33,769 bases of DNA from Deltaproteobacteria bacterium. Lineage in GTDB: Bacteria; Myxococcota_A; Polyangia; Polyangiales; JADJMO01. A program made the translations under genes and the position numbers. This document shows, piece after piece, positions 12,158 to 19,471 of the stretch. Positions within the stretch are counted from its first letter, which is position 1. Each line of letters opens with the position of its first letter. The notes under the pieces were generated by a model. The model saw nothing but the letters and a program-made list of their open reading frames with translations, was not told the origin of the DNA and made no database searches. Location: contig JACPFM010000043.1 in NCBI GenBank assembly GCA_016182965.1, positions 1 to 33,769 on the forward strand, given 5' to 3'.

Positions 12158-13063
12158 ATGAACGCGTACGGGACGATGAAGCGGCCCGCGCCGACAGTCA
12201 CCGCGGATTTCGCCGAAGACCTCCGCAGCGAACTCCTGATGCGGCTTCGGAGTGAGGGCTACAACGTGCCCGGCACGGAGCTCCGCGACCTGGTGCGTTG
12301 GTGGTGCAACATCCGGCGCCGACGCATCCAGCGCCGGCCTCGTCGTCTGGTTCGTTCCCGTGAGCTCCAGGGCCGTGCGCTGAACCCGGAAGTCGCGCGC
12401 GCTCTCCGTCGTATCGAGAAGGTCGTCGTCGAAGGCCGCAACCTCAACCCTCATCTGAGCCGCAGACGACTCGACGCTGACTTCTCCGACGCGCTCTTCG
12501 ACATGTGGTCGATGCACCACCTCCATCTCGGGCCGCCCGGCGGCCGCGAGGCGCCCGGCACGTCCGAACTGCTCTTCGCTTTCGTCACCGACGACACGTT
12601 CCATGCAGTGGACATTCTCGACCACAAGGCATTCGGCGCGCGGTCGCTCGCGCTGATCTTGAAGCGCAACTGGCCGCATCTCATCGAGGCGCACGCTTGC
12701 CCGCAGATCCATTCGCTCTGCGACGAGCAGGAGCCCTGGACCGACGAGGATCGGGCATCGGCCTGGGCGCACGGCATCACGACGTTCATCAGCCTCGACG
12801 GCGTGGTGTATGCACCGTGGGGTGGTGGTCGCACGACGGCCAAGACCGGCGCGCGCGACACGGGCTCGGCGGACGTGTTGCTCGACATCATCGCGCGATG
12901 GCAACGGCAGTCGCGGGACACAGCGAGTCTCGCGCAGTGGGTCTCGCGGCAAACCAAGCGGTCAGTGCCGCCCGAACTGCGCTTGCGACTCCAGGTCCGC
13001 GGCGACCGGCTGCGGGTCGTCGAGATCGTCACCGGCACGCAGCTCATCGATGCGCTGATCTAA
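12158..13063 (+). CDS. Conserved-looking basic protein of unknown function
   Basis: A 301-residue protein with a strong Shine-Dalgarno (GAGGAG) 7-8 bp before ATG 12158. Residues 51-70 form a very basic Arg-rich patch suited to nucleic-acid binding. The core from about 110 to 175 contains an Asp-Phe-Ser-Asp helix, MHHLHLG (119-125), a strand leading to DILDHK (152-157) and then KRNWPHL. The paired His and Asp/His motifs look like a conserved active or metal site, though no family name can be assigned with confidence. It follows the DUF3800 gene by 80 bp in the same direction, so both may form a defence-associated pair. Confidence 0.7.
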   Translation: MNAYGTMKRPAPTVTADFAEDLRSELLMRLRSEGYNVPGTELRDLVRWWCNIRRRRIQRRPRRLVRSRELQGRALNPEVARALRRIEKVVVEGRNLNPHLSRRRLDADFSDALFDMWSMHHLHLGPPGGREAPGTSELLFAFVTDDTFHAVDILDHKAFGARSLALILKRNWPHLIEAHACPQIHSLCDEQEPWTDEDRASAWAHGITTFISLDGVVYAPWGGGRTTAKTGARDTGSADVLLDIIARWQRQSRDTASLAQWVSRQTKRSVPPELRLRLQVRGDRLRVVEIVTGTQLIDALI

Positions 13064-13181
13064 GACGCTCCTGCAGGACGTCCCCAAAACGTGCGATGTA
13101 GCGCTTGGGCGTGGAGTCGCCGGGGCTGTTCGACGACACCGTCGCCCTCGAGTTTCGACTCGCCTCCGCTATCGCAGCCGT

Positions 13182-13790
13182 TCACGCGACCGGGACCACC
13201 AATCGCGCAAGCGCGCGGACGCCAGTTACCGACGCTGCGATCTTCTCGACCAGCGCGTTGCGCGCCGCCACCTCCGCCCGCCGCGCCGCGTTCTCGTCCC
13301 TCCGCGCACTCGGCGCCTCCCGCAGCGCCCGCGCCAGCTCCTCGAGCTTCCGCTCCACGTCAGGCCCGAGAAGCGGCTCCAAGTCCGCCCGGTGCTCCCG
13401 GATGAGCGCCGCCCAGCCCTCCAGCCCGAACGCCATCGCCGCCACCGACACCGACCGCACCGGGCACTCCCGTCGCACGCGCGAAAGCCGCGTCGCCAGC
13501 ATCGGGTTCGACTTCGCCGCCCACCGCACGCCGGCGGCCACGCGCGAGACGACGCTTATCGCCTCCCTCTTGAGCCCCGCTATCGATCCCACGCGTGATC
13601 GGTCCCGGGTGGCCTCGATCTGGCGTACCTCCTCGACATACTTCCGGATCTCGTCGGCCATCCCGCGGTGAATCCGGCCCTGCGTCGCCGCGGCGAGCTG
13701 GTCCCCGTCGCGGTCGAGCATCGCCGCGACGCGGTCTGCGTCGGCCAGGAACTGGTGCAGCGGGACCGGGAGCTTGAGCGGGCGCGCCAT
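13182..13790 (-). CDS. Helical protein of unknown function
   Basis: A 202-residue protein from ATG 13790. No family is recognised. It is almost entirely predicted helix, rich in Arg, Ala and Glu, with coiled-coil-like stretches at about 20-60 and 130-185, no signal peptide and no catalytic motif. The frame is open upstream through the 21-bp repeat array into the nuclease gene, but that stretch is low-complexity Pro/Val/Leu and is not counted as coding. It is the last gene of a minus-strand run with RecQ and the SNase-like protein, 188 bp after the latter, and converges with the gene ending at 13063. Confidence 0.6.
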   Translation of the reverse strand: MARPLKLPVPLHQFLADADRVAAMLDRDGDQLAAATQGRIHRGMADEIRKYVEEVRQIEATRDRSRVGSIAGLKREAISVVSRVAAGVRWAAKSNPMLATRLSRVRRECPVRSVSVAAMAFGLEGWAALIREHRADLEPLLGPDVERKLEELARALREAPSARRDENAARRAEVAARNALVEKIAASVTGVRALARLVVPVA

Positions 13791-13804
13791 GGCGTGGTTT
13801 CCGA

Positions 13805-13823
13805 GCTCCAGGCCTCCTGGAGC
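13805..13823. repeat. Perfect inverted repeat next to the 21-bp array
   Basis: GCTCCAGG and CCTGGAGC form an 8-bp perfect inverted repeat separated by CCT. It lies directly beside the tandem array and 15-33 bp upstream of the start of the helical-protein gene, so it could fold over that gene's ribosome-binding region. There is no T-tract. Confidence 0.5.
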
Positions 13824-13947
13824 GAGAAGAACAGTCGCTGGAAGAGCAAGAACAGTCGCTGGAGGACCAAGAACAGTCGCTGGACGAGACGGAACAGGCG
13901 CTGGAACAACAAGAACAGTCGCTGGAGGACCAAGAACAATCGCTGGA
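13822..13947. repeat. 21-bp tandem repeat array (six units)
   Basis: Six contiguous 21-bp units begin at 13822, 13843, 13864, 13885, 13906 and 13927. Each ends in a core like AAGAACAGTCGCTGGA with only a few substitutions; the fourth unit is the most divergent. The array fills most of the gap between the SNase-like gene and the helical-protein gene. Because 21 is a multiple of 3, each frame gives a heptapeptide repeat. One plus-strand frame gives a Leu-Glu-x-Gln-Glu-Gln-Ser coiled-coil heptad, but no start or Shine-Dalgarno supports translation. Confidence 0.9.
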
Positions 13948-13978
13948 GCCAAAAGACGCGAATCGGATCGCCCTCCGG

Positions 13979-14815
13979 TCAGCGCGGGACGAACAAAAGC
14001 CCAAACGGATCGACCCCGACCCGCACCATCCCGCGCCTGGCCGAGAGCAGATCGCTCAACCGGACCCGGCGGCGCCCGATCTCCACGAGATCGTCGTGCT
14101 CGGGCCCCGCGCGGAGCCACGCGAGGAAGTCCCGGGCGCCGCCGCCGGCCTCGCCGAAGAACGAGACGCACCGCCGGAACAGCTTGGGGAACACCAGCGC
14201 GCCGCGCGCGCCGATCGAGCCAGGGCCGCGGAGCGCGAAGCGCCGGGTCGCGTCGCCGGACCACACGCCGCGCCGGGCGTCGCGCGCGGCGCCGGCGATC
14301 GCGAACAGCTGCCGGCGCACGTCCGCCTCGAGGCTCGCGTACGCGAGCGGGTAGGCGGCGCCGCACGCGAGCATCGCCGCGTTGGCCGAGTGTCCGAGCG
14401 TCGCGACGTCGAGCCCGATCGGGCCGTCCTCGGCGCGATCGAGCGTGCGGTAGGCGAAGCCGATCACCCGGCCGCGGACGTCGACCGAGCGCGAGACGAT
14501 CCAGCCGCGCTGCTCGCCCGTCGACTGCACCCAGTCGGCGTAGAGCTCGACGCGCGAGAGGCCGAGGAGCTGCAAGAGCCGCGTGCGGGCCGCGGCGCTC
14601 CGGCGCTGGCGCGCGCCCTCGTAGTGGAGCTCGGGGGCGTCGACGCCTTCGAGCCGCACCTGCACGGTGCGCTGCTTCGACCACTGCAGGCGATCGCTGC
14701 CCGCGAGCGCGGCGAGGTTGCGGCGGTGATCGGGTCGGAAGCGGATGGTGTCGCCGTCGGGCGAGGTGCCGGCGGTGGTGAACGTGCCGGCGAAGGCGTA
14801 GTAGCGCGCGCTCAT
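13979..14815 (-). CDS. Staphylococcal-nuclease-fold (thermonuclease-like) protein
   Basis: A 278-residue protein whose N-terminal half matches the SNase fold, which hydrolyses DNA or RNA with calcium in active members. Asp22 lies in the PDGDTIRF motif, and VRLEGVDAPE supplies Arg54, Asp59 and Glu62, matching Arg35, Asp40 and Glu43 of the classic enzyme. The later RGRVIGFAY segment supplies a candidate for the second catalytic arginine. No signal peptide is seen, so action inside the cell is likely. The C-terminal about 100 residues are extra and unassigned. The ATG at 14815 overlaps the RecQ stop by 4 bp, indicating coupled translation with the helicase. Confidence 0.85.
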   Translation of the reverse strand: MSARYYAFAGTFTTAGTSPDGDTIRFRPDHRRNLAALAGSDRLQWSKQRTVQVRLEGVDAPELHYEGARQRRSAAARTRLLQLLGLSRVELYADWVQSTGEQRGWIVSRSVDVRGRVIGFAYRTLDRAEDGPIGLDVATLGHSANAAMLACGAAYPLAYASLEADVRRQLFAIAGAARDARRGVWSGDATRRFALRGPGSIGARGALVFPKLFRRCVSFFGEAGGGARDFLAWLRAGPEHDDLVEIGRRRVRLSDLLSARRGMVRVGVDPFGLLFVPR

Positions 14816-16278
14816 GATGCGCCTCCGCTGGCAGTGCAGACGTCGCACGCGCCGCACGCGGCGGCCGGCTCGCCGAAGTAACGGAGCAGCTGCGCCGCGC
14901 GGCACTCGAGCCGCTCCGCGTATCGCATCATCGCGTCGAGCCGCGCGCGATCGCCGGCGCGCCGCCGGGTGTAGCTCGCGACCACCTCGGCGAGGCTCCG
15001 CGGGGTCTCGCGCGGCGACACGACGGTGATCTCGTCGTCGCGCACGCGTACGACGCCGTCACGCTCGAGGTGCTCGAGCACCACGCGCAGACGCCGCACT
15101 GGCATCTGCGCCGCGTCGGCCAGCGTGTCGGGCGCGAGCGGCGACGCGATCTGGGGCAGCACCGCGCAAAGCCGCTGGCACTCGGCGGGGCGCGGGTAGC
15201 GCGTGCCGAGGAAGTACGACTGGATGCGCCGATCCTCGAGCCGGAAGAGGAGCACCGCCTGCGCGGGCTTGCTGTCGCGCCCCGCGCGCCCGGCCTCTTG
15301 CGCGTACGACTCGAGCGAGTCGGGGAAGGTCCAGTGCGCGACGAAGCGCACGTCGGGCTTGTCGACCCCGAGCCCGAACGCCTTGGTCGCGACCATCACG
15401 CGGAGCTCGCCGGCCATGAACCGCCGCTGCGTCTCCTCGCGCGCGTGCATCGGACGCTTGCCGTGATAGAGGCCGACCGACACGCCCTCGCCCGCGAGCC
15501 ACGCGTGGATCTCCTCGGCGACCGCAATGGTCGCGGCGTAGACGATGCCGGCACCCGGCTCGGCGGCGAGCACCGCGCGGAGCGCCTCGCGCTTGCGATC
15601 GTCGTTGACGGTGCGCACCACGCGGAAGGCGAGGTTTGGGCGGGCGAGGCCGGGGCGCACGAGCAGCGGGCTCTGCATGCGGAGCTGCGCGGCCAGATCG
15701 CGCGTCGTCTCGGCGGTCGCGGTGGCGGTGACCGCGAGGATCGGCGGGCTGCCGAGCCGGCGCGCGGCCTCGGCGATCCCGAGGTAGGCGGGGCGGAAGT
15801 CGTGGCCCCACTCCGACACGCAGTGCGCCTCGTCGACCACCAGGCGCGAGACGCCGTTGCGGCGGAGCAGCGCGAGGCAGTCCTCCGTCTGCAGCCGCTC
15901 GGGCGTCACGTAGATGAGCGGCGAGATGCCGGTGCGGATCTCGGTCTCGTTGTGCCGCTCCTCGGCGGCCGAGAGCGACGAATCGAGGCGCGACGACTCG
16001 AGGCGCCACGCGTCGAGGTGCGCGACCTGATCCTGCACCAGCGCGAGCAGCGGCGAGACCACCACCGTCGGCTTGGGCAACAGCAGCGCGGGCAGCTGGT
16101 AGCAGAGCGACTTGCCGCCGCCGGTCGGCAGCACGCCGATCGCGTCGCGGCCGGCGAGCACCGCCTCGATGAGCTCCCGCTGCCCGGGCCGGAACCGCTC
16201 GACCCCGAACCTCCGCGCTTCCCGCAAGACGCGCGTCCAATCGAACGCGCCACGTGTCGTCTCCGTCGCTGCGCTCAT
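14812..16278 (-). CDS. RecQ-family ATP-dependent DNA helicase (short form)
   Basis: A 488-residue superfamily-2 helicase. It shows the RecQ Q-motif region (FGVERFRPGQRELI), Walker A LPTGGGKS, the RecQ-specific DEAHCVSEWGHDFRP, TATATAET, the motif V/VI region VATKAFGLGVDKPDVRFV, and YAQEAGRAGRDS. The C-terminus ends in four cysteines (one in RLEC, three in CGACDVC), a reduced zinc-binding module. There is no HRDC domain and the protein is shorter than typical RecQ. The ATG at 16278 has a strong AGGAGG Shine-Dalgarno; the longer frame from 16332 is unlikely. Its partner nuclease is translated from an overlapping start, suggesting an unwinding-and-degradation pair. Confidence 0.9.
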   Translation of the reverse strand: MSAATETTRGAFDWTRVLREARRFGVERFRPGQRELIEAVLAGRDAIGVLPTGGGKSLCYQLPALLLPKPTVVVSPLLALVQDQVAHLDAWRLESSRLDSSLSAAEERHNETEIRTGISPLIYVTPERLQTEDCLALLRRNGVSRLVVDEAHCVSEWGHDFRPAYLGIAEAARRLGSPPILAVTATATAETTRDLAAQLRMQSPLLVRPGLARPNLAFRVVRTVNDDRKREALRAVLAAEPGAGIVYAATIAVAEEIHAWLAGEGVSVGLYHGKRPMHAREETQRRFMAGELRVMVATKAFGLGVDKPDVRFVAHWTFPDSLESYAQEAGRAGRDSKPAQAVLLFRLEDRRIQSYFLGTRYPRPAECQRLCAVLPQIASPLAPDTLADAAQMPVRRLRVVLEHLERDGVVRVRDDEITVVSPRETPRSLAEVVASYTRRRAGDRARLDAMMRYAERLECRAAQLLRYFGEPAAACGACDVCTASGGAS

Positions 16279-16362
16279 GACGTCCTCCTGGAAGGGAGAG
16301 CGGCCGCGAGCCGACGCGGCAGCGTTCTGCACGCCTGCCGCGCCGGTTCGCGTACGGCCGGC

Positions 16363-17157
16363 TCAGGCATTCGGCGCCGGGGCGGGCTGGGGCTTCAGGT
16401 TCTTCTTCCGGGTCGCGGCGCGCTTCTGGTCGATGCGGCGCTTGCGCTCGTAGAGGCTCGAGGCGCCGCGGGCGATCTCCGGCTGCGCGCGGAACACGAA
16501 CTTCGCGGCGGCGCGCACCTCGCGGACGCGCGCGTCGAGCAGCTGCAGGACGCGGTTGCGACGCGCCAGCGCCTTGGCCGACGCCGGCGACGGCGCAGAG
16601 CTCGGCATCGCCCGGAGCTCGGTCGCGAGCGCCTTCGCCTCGGCGATCAGGTTGGTGTCGAAGCCGCCGAGGCCCTTGATCCCCTTCTCGTGCATCGACG
16701 CGAAGGCGGCGTACTCCTCGAGCGCCAAGGCGAGCGCGTCGGCGTTGTCGGGCGCGTCCTTGTGCGCGTTGACGACGTTGGCGAGGCGAGTGTCGTCCTC
16801 GTCCTCGACGCCGTCGTCGAGGTAGAACTCCAGCACCGCGGCGATCTCGCTGACGAGGAAGCGCGCGCGCTCGAGCTTGCTGGTGTCGGCCTTCGGATCG
16901 ACGGTGACGCGGTACGCGCTCGACGCCGCGCTCGCCTCGGCGATCAGCGACTCGATCTGATCGGCGAGCGAGGAGGCGAGCCCGGCGTCGGCGAGGCCGG
17001 GGGTGCCGGCCTTCTTGTCGGCCTTGTAGTGCTCGCGGAAGTACTTCGCGACGTCCTTGGCCTCGCCGAGGATGCTCCAGAGCGGGGCGCTGACGCGGTA
17101 CTCGTCGGAGGTGAGCATCGCGATTTCGGTGGACCAATCGAACTTCGACTTCGGCAT
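16363..17157 (-). CDS. Helical protein of unknown function upstream of recQ-like gene
   Basis: A 264-residue protein from ATG 17157, which follows a GGGAGA ribosome-binding sequence. The longer open frame to 17439 encodes Arg-rich, low-quality sequence and is not used. The protein is soluble and mostly helical, with an acidic patch (GVEDEDDT) in the middle and a Lys/Arg-rich, then Pro/Ala-rich C-terminal tail (ends KPQPAPAPNA) suited to nucleic-acid or protein contact. No family is recognised. It lies 84 bp upstream of the RecQ-like gene in the same direction and may head the operon, or it may be an independent housekeeping gene. Confidence 0.65.
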   Translation of the reverse strand: MPKSKFDWSTEIAMLTSDEYRVSAPLWSILGEAKDVAKYFREHYKADKKAGTPGLADAGLASSLADQIESLIAEASAASSAYRVTVDPKADTSKLERARFLVSEIAAVLEFYLDDGVEDEDDTRLANVVNAHKDAPDNADALALALEEYAAFASMHEKGIKGLGGFDTNLIAEAKALATELRAMPSSAPSPASAKALARRNRVLQLLDARVREVRAAAKFVFRAQPEIARGASSLYERKRRIDQKRAATRKKNLKPQPAPAPNA

Positions 17158-17345
17158 GATGACGTTCTCCCGGTGCGGGCGGTCGCGGGCGCGCGGGACA
17201 TCCGCGGCCGCAGCGACCGTGTATGAGCGCGACCAAAGCAGCCGACGTGCCAAGGCTCGAGACGACGGCGGCGCGTGCGATCCGAGCTCGCGGTCCTCGG
17301 ATCTCGCGGGCGTTCTCGCAATGCGGGCTCGCTCGGTTGGTCCGA

Positions 17346-17400
17346 CGCGGTCCGGCGGTCTCGGAGCACACCGGACCGCGCCGGACCGCGCCGGACCGCG
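17346..17400. repeat. Decamer repeat CCGGACCGCG with inverted copy
   Basis: Three perfect tandem copies of CCGGACCGCG occupy 17371-17400. A perfect inverted copy, CGCGGTCCGG, lies at 17346-17355, giving a 10-bp stem with a 15-nt loop. The array lies 190-245 bp upstream of the minus-strand gene at 17157. The same decamer (as CGGTCCGGCG) ends the array at 30094-30153. Confidence 0.85.
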
Positions 17401-17757
17401 CCGGAGTTCCTGCGCGGCGCAGCCCGTGGCGATGCGCAACCCTAGGTCGCCGCGTCGCGTCGGTCTCCGCGTCCGGAGTCGCCTACGCCGCCCGCAACGT
17501 CGCCGATGGCGGCCGCGTCATGCAACGCCTCAGTGGAGGAACCCGCGGCGACCCGCCTGTGGCAGGATCTCGCCGGTGATCATGGACGCGAGCTGTCCGA
17601 GCACCGCGCGGAACTGCGCCTGCGCCTCCTGCAGCGCCCCGCCGTATTCGGCGTCGGCCCGGCCGATGGCGAGCATCGCATCGAGCTGCCTGCCTGCGGC
17701 GATCGCCTGGCGTGCCTCTTCGATCGCGGCGAGGGCGCGTCGGGGAGGAGGTACCAA
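17401..17757. other. Region without a clear gene between decamer repeat and tail gene
   Basis: About 357 bp with no confident gene. Open frames cross it on both strands. The most protein-like is minus strand, roughly 17770 down to a stop at 17530, giving an Ala/Glu/Gln-rich helical stretch, but it has no convincing start or Shine-Dalgarno. The tail-gene frame is open back to 17506, but lacks recognisable content before 17758. It may hold the promoter of the tail remnant or the decayed end of another gene. Confidence 0.35.
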
Positions 17758-18516
17758 GTGGAAAGCAACGTGAGGTTCCGCCACTACGTGATCGAGCTTG
17801 CGCCGCCGTGGCTTCGCGGGCGCTGGGGCGAGGTGTGGAACGGCACCATCGGCCTCGCGACGGACATGGTCGCCGAGGGCGCCATGCAGGCCGTCAAGGC
17901 GCGCCTGATCAAGCACGGCCCGGCCGACGCGCTCCCCTATGCAGGCACCGATCGGCAGATCGAGCGCGCGGCCGGCGAGTCAGACGATCTCTACCGCGCG
18001 CGGCTGCTGCAAGCCTTCGAGACGTGGCGCCTCGCCGGGACCAACAAGGGCATCGTCACCGCGCTCGCCGTCATCGGCCTCCCGCACGTGCGCATCTTCG
18101 AGAGCCACGTCTGGTTCCCGAGCGACTCACGTTGGTGGCGGTTCTGGATCGTCGTCGATCCCCCACACGGCTTCACGCTCTGGAAGCTCGGCGACGGCAC
18201 CAAGCTCGGGATGAAGCTCCTCGGGCTCGATCATCCCGACAAGGCGTTCCTCGAACTGGTACGCCGGATCGTCCGCAAGTGGAAGGCGGCGCACACCGTC
18301 TGCGAGAAGCTGATCGTCGTCCTCTTCGGCAAGCTCCTCGGCACCAGCTGGAAGCTCGGTGACGGCACCAAGCTCGGAGCCAAGGCCGTCTTGCCGCGCT
18401 CCGCTACATGGAGGCGCTCGACAAGGCGCTCCCCGGCGCGTTCGTCGCCGATGCGCCGTGGCCGTACCCGCACTTCCATCCGGGGTTCCCGTTCGCGGAG
18501 TTCGCCACGCGCGTGA
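17758..18516 (+). CDS. Phage tail protein, C-terminus replaced by out-of-frame sequence
   Basis: The GTG start at 17758 follows GGGAGGAGG at good spacing. Residues 1-205 look like the phage tail proteins (tail-protein-I-like) found in Myxococcota: an ELAPPWLRG start, a GESDDLYRARLLQAFETWRLAGT core, then an aromatic strand region and two copies of WKLGDGTKLG. After about residue 209 (nucleotide 18385) the frame becomes Arg/Ser-rich nonsense, while the next frame encodes the lysin-like fragment. The gene therefore appears truncated by a deletion that joined it to the next gene, and the product is probably not functional. Confidence 0.6.
   Translation: MESNVRFRHYVIELAPPWLRGRWGEVWNGTIGLATDMVAEGAMQAVKARLIKHGPADALPYAGTDRQIERAAGESDDLYRARLLQAFETWRLAGTNKGIVTALAVIGLPHVRIFESHVWFPSDSRWWRFWIVVDPPHGFTLWKLGDGTKLGMKLLGLDHPDKAFLELVRRIVRKWKAAHTVCEKLIVVLFGKLLGTSWKLGDGTKLGAKAVLPRSATWRRSTRRSPARSSPMRRGRTRTSIRGSRSRSSPRA
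18178..18383 (+). repeat. Direct repeat within the tail gene (WKLGDGTKLG coding)
   Basis: Two near-identical segments encode the same WKLGDGTKLG decapeptide, at about 18181-18210 and 18352-18381. They differ by one synonymous base in the Gly codon before Asp. The second copy ends right where the frame loses tail-protein character. Such repeats occur naturally in these tail proteins, but they could also promote the deletion that fused the genes. Confidence 0.7.
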
Positions 18517-18866
18517 ACGCCCGCATGCCCCAGGCCTACTGGACCGAGATCGACAACCGCGGCGCGCTGCATCACCTGCCGCGCATGGACGACGCGTGGG
18601 CGAAGCTCCACGCCGCGAACCCGAAGAGCGTCCGGCCCGTGTGGCCCATCGGCGTGACGTACGGACGCGAGCACCCCTCCCATCCGCCCGGCGCCTTCAC
18701 GCCGGCCGATCTCGAGGTGTTCCTCGACCGGTACGCCGGCACGCCTGCGTCTCTCTACAGCTTCGAGGCGGCCCGTGAGCCCGCCCTGCGCATCCTCCGA
18801 ACGCGAGCCGCCGCGCGCGCGCCGGACCCGGCGCCGTCTCCCTCGAAGGGAGGTATGTCGTGCTGA
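18408..18866 (+). pseudogene. C-terminal half of a lysin-like TIM-barrel hydrolase
   Basis: A 152-residue frame from ATG 18408; the similarity appears to begin slightly upstream, near 18390. The sequence resembles the second half of the glycoside-hydrolase-like TIM-barrel proteins used as phage lysins: ADAPWPYPHFHP, NARMPQAYW, a WPIGVTYG strand and a final SLYSFEAA strand. The N-terminal half of the barrel is missing, and the preceding in-frame stop is at 18360, so it is scored as a remnant. A ribosome-binding sequence is not obvious. The next small membrane gene overlaps its stop, as in intact lysis cassettes. Confidence 0.5.
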
Positions 18867-19018
18867 TCTCGAATGGAATCGTTCTGTCGTTCGCGGCCGC
18901 GCTCCTCTTCCCGGCCGCGTTGCTCGCGCGCGCGGCTGCGGATCTCGTCGGCGTGCGCCGCGAAATCAGGACGCGAAGGGCGCGCCGAGAAGGGGCTACG
19001 CCATGCAAGTCGAGCTGA
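18860..19018 (+). CDS. Small single-span membrane protein (holin-like)
   Basis: A 52-residue protein from GTG 18860, 6-7 bp after GGGAGG, overlapping the lysin stop by 7 bp. Residues 1-28 are hydrophobic (motif SFAAALLFPAALLA) and form one membrane segment, followed by a strongly basic tail (RREIRTRRARRE). Small size, one N-terminal span, basic C-terminus and position after a lysin fit a holin or lysis accessory protein. It overlaps the next start by 16 bp. The function is inferred from context only. Confidence 0.5.
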   Translation: MLISNGIVLSFAAALLFPAALLARAAADLVGVRREIRTRRARREGATPCKSS

Positions 19019-19341
19019 CGCCGCAGGTGATCGTCACGGCGATCGGCGTCGGCCTCGCGGTGCAGACCGCGGTCGTCACCGTCGCGATCATGATCCGCGG
19101 CACCGCCAAGGATCTGGCGCGCGAATCCGCCGCGCGCGAGCAGGCGGAGAAGGCGACCGAAGCGCGCTTGGTCATCATCGAGCGCGAGGACACACCGGCA
19201 CGACGTCGCGCTGCACGGTCTCGGGCTTCGCCTCGAAGCGAACGAACGCGCGCTGGCTGCGGCGGCGGCAACGTTGCGCAGCAGGCGCAAGCGCTCGCGG
19301 CGCTGTCGAAGCCGCGTGCTGACGACCGACGGCGGCGATGA
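19003..19341 (+). CDS. Small membrane-anchored helical protein, apparently frameshifted
   Basis: A 112-residue frame from ATG 19003. Residues 8-31 form one membrane span (VIVTAIGVGLAVQTAVVTVAI), followed by a charged helix (ARESAAREQAEKATEARLVIIERE). After about residue 64 (nucleotide 19195) third-position GC drops and the frame becomes Arg/Ser-rich. The +1 frame from about 19200 carries HDVALHGLGLRLEANERALA with high third-position GC, the natural continuation of the helix. A frameshift near 19195-19205 is therefore likely. It may be a lysis accessory (spanin- or holin-associated) protein of the prophage remnant. Confidence 0.5.
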   Translation: MQVELTPQVIVTAIGVGLAVQTAVVTVAIMIRGTAKDLARESAAREQAEKATEARLVIIEREDTPARRRAARSRASPRSERTRAGCGGGNVAQQAQALAALSKPRADDRRRR

Positions 19342-19351
19342 GCGCGTGAAG

Positions 19352-19392
19352 AAGGCCCGCTCCCGGGAGGGAGCGGGCCTTTCGTCATTTCT
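19352..19392 (+). terminator. Intrinsic terminator of the prophage-tail remnant
   Basis: A perfect 13-bp stem, AAGGCCCGCTCCC (19352-19364) and GGGAGCGGGCCTT (19369-19381), with the loop GGGA, is followed by a T-rich stretch (TCGTCATTTCTT). It lies just past the last small membrane gene and before the converging minus-strand gene ending at 19472. The A residues on the left arm could let it work in both directions. Confidence 0.9.
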
Positions 19393-19471
19393 TGGCCAAC
19401 GAGATGCCCGCGGGCTCGCCACCCGCGCACATGCGCGGAGTCCAGGAAGCGACTGTCGGGCCGCGCACGCG

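Noticed and set aside
13822..13947. CRISPR array
   Set aside because: The 21-bp units are contiguous without unique spacers, there is no cas gene nearby, and the unit length keeps the reading frame; it is a minisatellite.
13791..14684. Extension of the 202-residue helical protein back through the repeat array to 500 residues
   Set aside because: The extension is low-complexity and lies antiparallel or out of frame to the well-supported SNase-like gene. The ATG at 13790 is the sensible start.
15070..17226. 718-codon plus-strand open frame across recQ and its upstream gene
   Set aside because: The minus strand carries unmistakable RecQ motifs; this frame is a shadow that crosses a gene boundary without domain content.
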